Both the position numbers and the translations under genes were made by a program. Below, piece by piece: positions 6,337 to 8,677 of a DNA stretch of 8,677 bases (positions within the stretch are counted from its first letter, which is position 1; each line of letters opens with the position of its first letter). The notes beneath the pieces are model-generated. The model saw only the letters and a program-made list of their open reading frames with translations. It did not search any database and had not been told where the DNA came from. The stretch comes from JBGOTP01 sp041476545 (GTDB lineage: Bacteria > Acidobacteriota > Vicinamibacteria > Vicinamibacterales > CAVVIG01). Where the stretch lies: contig JBGOTP010000226.1 in assembly GCA_041476545.1 (NCBI GenBank), positions 1 through 8,677 on the forward strand, read 5' to 3'.

Positions 6337-6989
6337 AGACGGGCCGAGGGGAAGGGCCGGGCGTGCCCAGGGTGATCCAGGCGTCCGGGAATCGCGAGCG
6401 GTCGATCATCATCGTGCTCGCCGTGGCCGTGGCGCTCGTCGTCGCGCTGTATCTCGGTCTGCGGTCGTCTGTCGTCGACACTGGCGAGAGCGGGAGCCTG
6501 CTGCCGTACCAGATGCTCGTCCGCGATCTGGTGCAATCGGATCAGCTCGTGTTCAACTACCTGCGCCAGGGCCTGCAGGAAGCCGAGGCGGGCCGCTCCG
6601 GCACCGGTCGCTGGCCGGAGCCCGATCTGCTCCGTTCGCTGTCCTCGGACGCGACACGGGGAGATGTATCGACGCCGCCGTTTTCCTACACGTGGGCTCG
6701 CACGCAGAAGAATATCGTCGTGAACTATCTCGGGCTGCCGAGGGGGGACGTGTCTGCCGCCGCATGGCTGATTCGCATTCAGGAGCCCGACCCGCTGGTG
6801 CCGACAGACAAGGCCCCCAACGACGAGGAGCATCATCGGCTGGCGGACGGCACGGTGCTGCACGTCTCGATCTGGACGCATCGGTTTGGGGGACAGGTGC
6901 CGCCAGACTTCCTGGTCCGTCCCGAAACCGCCGGGTGGACGCAGTTACTGACGGCGCCCCTGAGTCCCACCGTGTCGTCCAGGAAGTGA
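6333..6989 (+). CDS. Single-span membrane-anchored protein, DUF6162-like
   Basis: This is a 218-residue protein with a basic N-terminus, one membrane span (about 24-43, SIIIVLAVAVALVVALYLGL) and an extracytoplasmic domain of about 170 residues, so it is probably a periplasm-facing anchored protein. Visible blocks are LLPYQMLVRDLVQSDQ (56-71), FSYTWARTQKNIVVNYLGLP (117-136), SAAAWLIRI (141-149) and EEHHRLADGTVLHVSIWTHR (165-184). The size, the single span, the YLG and W(L)xRI blocks, and the position directly before a metal-binding protein and ABC ATPase all resemble the DUF6162 family found in zinc-type transporter operons; this is from memory and not searched. His167, 168, 177 and 183 form a cluster that could bind metal, which is inference. 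It starts at the ATGA overlap with the HupE-like gene and ends 27 bp before the binding-protein gene. No enzymatic motif is seen. Confidence 0.7.
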   Translation: MKTGRGEGPGVPRVIQASGNRERSIIIVLAVAVALVVALYLGLRSSVVDTGESGSLLPYQMLVRDLVQSDQLVFNYLRQGLQEAEAGRSGTGRWPEPDLLRSLSSDATRGDVSTPPFSYTWARTQKNIVVNYLGLPRGDVSAAAWLIRIQEPDPLVPTDKAPNDEEHHRLADGTVLHVSIWTHRFGGQVPPDFLVRPETAGWTQLLTAPLSPTVSSRK

Positions 6990-7005
6990 GTTGACGACGT
7001 GAGTC

Positions 7006-7010
7006 GAGGA
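7006..7010 (+). promoter_or_regulatory. Shine-Dalgarno site choosing ATG 7017
   Basis: GAGGA lies six bases before the ATG at 7017. The competing GTG at 6999 would place this site inside the coding region and add six residues (MSRGRN) with a weaker upstream site. Confidence 0.6.
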
Positions 7011-7016
7011 CGCAAC

Positions 7017-7976
7017 ATGACGATCAATCCCTGGGCGACAAGGCGTGTGCGCGCGCGCGTCATCGGTTCGGCCGCCGTGTTGTGTCTCGTCCTTCTGGGC
7101 AGCACCACTCCGGCGGCAGAGAGGCCCCAGACGCCACGGACCCCGTTGACGCCGCTGACCCCTCTGACATTGAAGGTCGGCATCACGCTGCATCCCTACT
7201 ACTCGTGGACGAAGAATGTTGTCGGGTCGCTGCCCGGCTACGAAGTCCGGCCGATTCTGCCAGGCGAGATTGACGCCGGCGACTACCAGCCGCGGCCCGA
7301 GGACATCAAGAAACTGATCGATCTCAACGCCATCGTCGTCAACGGCATTGGACACGATGATTTCATTTTCCCGATGCTGAAATCGTCGGGCAACACGCGC
7401 GCCGTCGTCATTCGCCCGAACGACGCGACGCCACAGATTCGGGCGGCACAGGGCAAGGGCGTCAACTCTCATACGTTCATCTCGTTCACGAACGCGATTC
7501 AGCAGACCTATGCGATCGAGAAGGCGCTCGCGGCCCTTCGGCCGAAGGATGCCGCGGCCCTCGAGAAGAACGCCGCGGAATACACGAGGCGCCTTCGGCT
7601 CATCAAGTCCAAAGCGGCGGCGCAGCTCGCCGAGGCCAAGATCACGCGCGTCGTCACGGTGCACGACGGCTATGGATATCTGCTGCAGGAGTTCGGGTTG
7701 GATCTCGCGGGCGTGGTGCAGCCGGCGCACGGCCTCACGCCATCAGCGTCCGAACTGCGGGACATGGTGAATCTCCTGAAGCGCGAGAAGATCAAGGTCG
7801 TGTTTAGTGAGGAGACCTTTCCCGAGCCGCTGCTGAAGGTCCTTCGCGACGAGGCCGGCGTGAGGGTCTACATCATCAGCCATATCGCCTCTGGTCCATT
7901 CACGGCGGATCGCTTCGAGCGTGAGATGCAGGCCAATGTAGAGACCATGATCCGCGCGCTCGTCACCGAGCCATGA
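7017..7976 (+). CDS. Metal ABC transporter periplasmic binding protein (ZnuA/TroA type)
   Basis: This is a 319-residue solute-binding protein (cluster A-I, ZnuA/TroA type) that would capture a divalent metal in the periplasm and hand it to an ABC permease. It has a signal peptide (about 1-34, basic RRVRAR then a hydrophobic run ending TPAA), a Thr-Pro-Leu repeat linker (39-51), lobe 1 beginning LKVGITLHPYYSW, the family block DYQPRPEDIKKLIDLNAIVVNG (89-110), NSHTF (150-154), a connecting helix (165-205), and lobe 2 with VVTVHDGYGYLLQEFGL (212-228), GLTPSASEL (239-247) and VVFSEETFPEPL (261-272). His152 and His216 match the second and third classical ligands. The first ligand position (DPHxY) reads DAGDY here, and the last (usually LDP) reads IISHIA. 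His59, His113, His238 and His289 are alternative candidates. It is cotranscribed with its neighbours, and its stop overlaps the ATPase start. Zinc, manganese, iron or another metal cannot be distinguished. Confidence 0.9.
   Translation: MTINPWATRRVRARVIGSAAVLCLVLLGSTTPAAERPQTPRTPLTPLTPLTLKVGITLHPYYSWTKNVVGSLPGYEVRPILPGEIDAGDYQPRPEDIKKLIDLNAIVVNGIGHDDFIFPMLKSSGNTRAVVIRPNDATPQIRAAQGKGVNSHTFISFTNAIQQTYAIEKALAALRPKDAAALEKNAAEYTRRLRLIKSKAAAQLAEAKITRVVTVHDGYGYLLQEFGLDLAGVVQPAHGLTPSASELRDMVNLLKREKIKVVFSEETFPEPLLKVLRDEAGVRVYIISHIASGPFTADRFEREMQANVETMIRALVTEP
7140..7169. repeat. 9-bp repeat encoding Thr-Pro-Leu
   Basis: Three consecutive 9-bp units (from 7140, 7149 and 7158; form ac(c/g)cc(g/t)(t/c)tg) are followed by a further Thr codon. 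They encode TPLTPLTPLT between the signal peptide and the first lobe of the binding protein, so they act as a flexible linker. Confidence 0.6.
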
Positions 7977-8677
7977 ACGAGACGCCGCTCGTCGAGTTCA
8001 TCGATGTGTCGGTGCGCCGGCACGGCGAGCAGCAGCTCGCCGCCGTATCGCTCGCGGTGGCTCGCCAGAGCATTCACCTCATCGTCGGGCCGAATGGCGC
8101 CGGCAAGACGACGCTGCTTGGTTCGCTGCTTGGTCAGGTGACGTTCGAGGGGCGCATCCTCGCACACTGGCGGGGGAGCGGCCGCATCGGGTACGTGCCC
8201 CAGAGCTTCGCCGTCGATCCGAGTCTGCCCGTGACCGTCCAGGATTTTCTCGCGCTGACCCGCCAGCGGCGGCCGGTCTGCTTCGGCATCAGTCGGGCCA
8301 CGCGGCGCCGCGTCGCAGACCTCCTGCGCGAGGTTGGCGTGCGGAATCTCGAGCAGAGGCCCCTGGCCGTGCTGTCGGGCGGCGAACTGCGCCGGGTCCT
8401 GCTGGCCCACGCGCTCGATCCGATTCCGGAGCTACTCATCCTCGACGAACCGGCGAGCGGTCTGGACGAGGGCGGTGTGCGCCAGCTCGAGGAGCTTCTC
8501 CATTTCCTGAGAGCCGCCGGCACGACCGTGCTGATGGTGTCGCACGATCTCGAGCAGGTGCGGCGTCTTGCTGATCGCGTCACGGTTCTCGATCGGTCGA
8601 TTGTCACCGAAGGTCTTCCCGACGCGACGCTGTCCCTCGATCATGTCAAGGCGCTGCTGCCCACGGAACGCACCCGA
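7973..8677 (+). CDS. Metal ABC transporter ATP-binding protein (ZnuC type), 3' truncated by window
   Basis: This is the cytoplasmic ATPase subunit that powers metal import together with the upstream binding protein. Translating from ATG 7973 gives 235 residues with no stop before the window end, so only the extreme C-terminus is missing. The motifs are complete: Walker A GPNGAGKTT (39-47), Q-loop VPQ (75-77, in RIGYVPQSF), signature LSGGE (134-138), Walker B LLILDEP (154-160), D-loop SGLD (162-165) and switch His191 in VSHDLEQV. The short N-terminus, the GYVPQ...VTVQDFL pattern and the size are as in ZnuC/ManB-like ATPases. Its ATG overlaps the binding protein's stop (ATGA) and has no strong ribosome site, consistent with translational coupling. 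The window ends before any permease; a ZnuB-type membrane subunit is expected next. Confidence 0.95.
   Translation, partial: MNETPLVEFIDVSVRRHGEQQLAAVSLAVARQSIHLIVGPNGAGKTTLLGSLLGQVTFEGRILAHWRGSGRIGYVPQSFAVDPSLPVTVQDFLALTRQRRPVCFGISRATRRRVADLLREVGVRNLEQRPLAVLSGGELRRVLLAHALDPIPELLILDEPASGLDEGGVRQLEELLHFLRAAGTTVLMVSHDLEQVRRLADRVTVLDRSIVTEGLPDATLSLDHVKALLPTERTR

Noticed and set aside
6147..7730. Two long minus-strand frames opposite the DUF6162-like and binding-protein genes
   Set aside because: Both mirror well-supported plus-strand genes with ribosome sites and family motifs. The products are Arg/His-rich with no signal, span or domain.
7868..8644. Minus-strand frames opposite the right end
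   Set aside because: The plus strand here encodes a complete set of ABC ATPase motifs. The minus frames are shadows that stand out only because the real gene lacks a stop inside the window.

Overview
The window is GC-rich bacterial DNA, densely coded on both strands. Two features point to Acidobacteriota, probably the Vicinamibacteria-like branch: a DUF6152 protein next to a secreted 'PDGHPDFQGVW' protein, and a small secreted 'YRLDGDEAEL..HVGH.VEVSG' protein. This placement rests on protein style remembered from those genomes, not on a marker gene. I see no rRNA, tRNA, CRISPR array, insertion sequence or integrase.

Left part (1-2309): two minus-strand genes for small exported proteins (a repeat-bearing hypothetical protein and a DUF6152 protein) lie back to back. 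A 201-bp gap (1005-1205) separates them from a divergent plus-strand gene for a secreted protein of a family common in Acidobacteriota and without known function. Each gene flanking the gap has a clear Shine-Dalgarno sequence that moves the start well inside the longest open frame.

Middle part (2317-4796): a small SRPBCC-fold protein (minus), a polytopic AI-2E/PerM-family membrane protein (plus) and a PPK2-family polyphosphate:nucleotide phosphotransferase (minus). These look like independent housekeeping or accessory genes. Convergent pairs are separated by only 7 and 15 bp and show no hairpin terminator.

Right part (about 4864-8677): a tightly packed plus-strand operon that looks like a metal-import cassette. 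In order it encodes a HupE/UreJ-like polytopic membrane protein, a single-span membrane-anchored protein resembling DUF6162, a periplasmic ZnuA/TroA-type metal-binding protein, and a ZnuC-type ABC ATPase whose frame is still open at the window end. Two junctions are ATGA stop/start overlaps. The ABC permease should lie just beyond the right edge. The striking point is that canonical metal-ligand positions are changed in two members. The HupE-like protein has lost the GxDH motif, and the binding protein lacks the first His ligand and the usual C-terminal acidic ligand. The single-span protein instead carries a His-rich segment. Together they suggest a divergent transition-metal acquisition system whose metal cannot be named from sequence alone.

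No stretch longer than about 300 bases lacks a gene. The larger gaps are 1005-1205 (divergent promoter region), 2746-2840 (divergent) and 4797-4863 (divergent, with a short inverted repeat).
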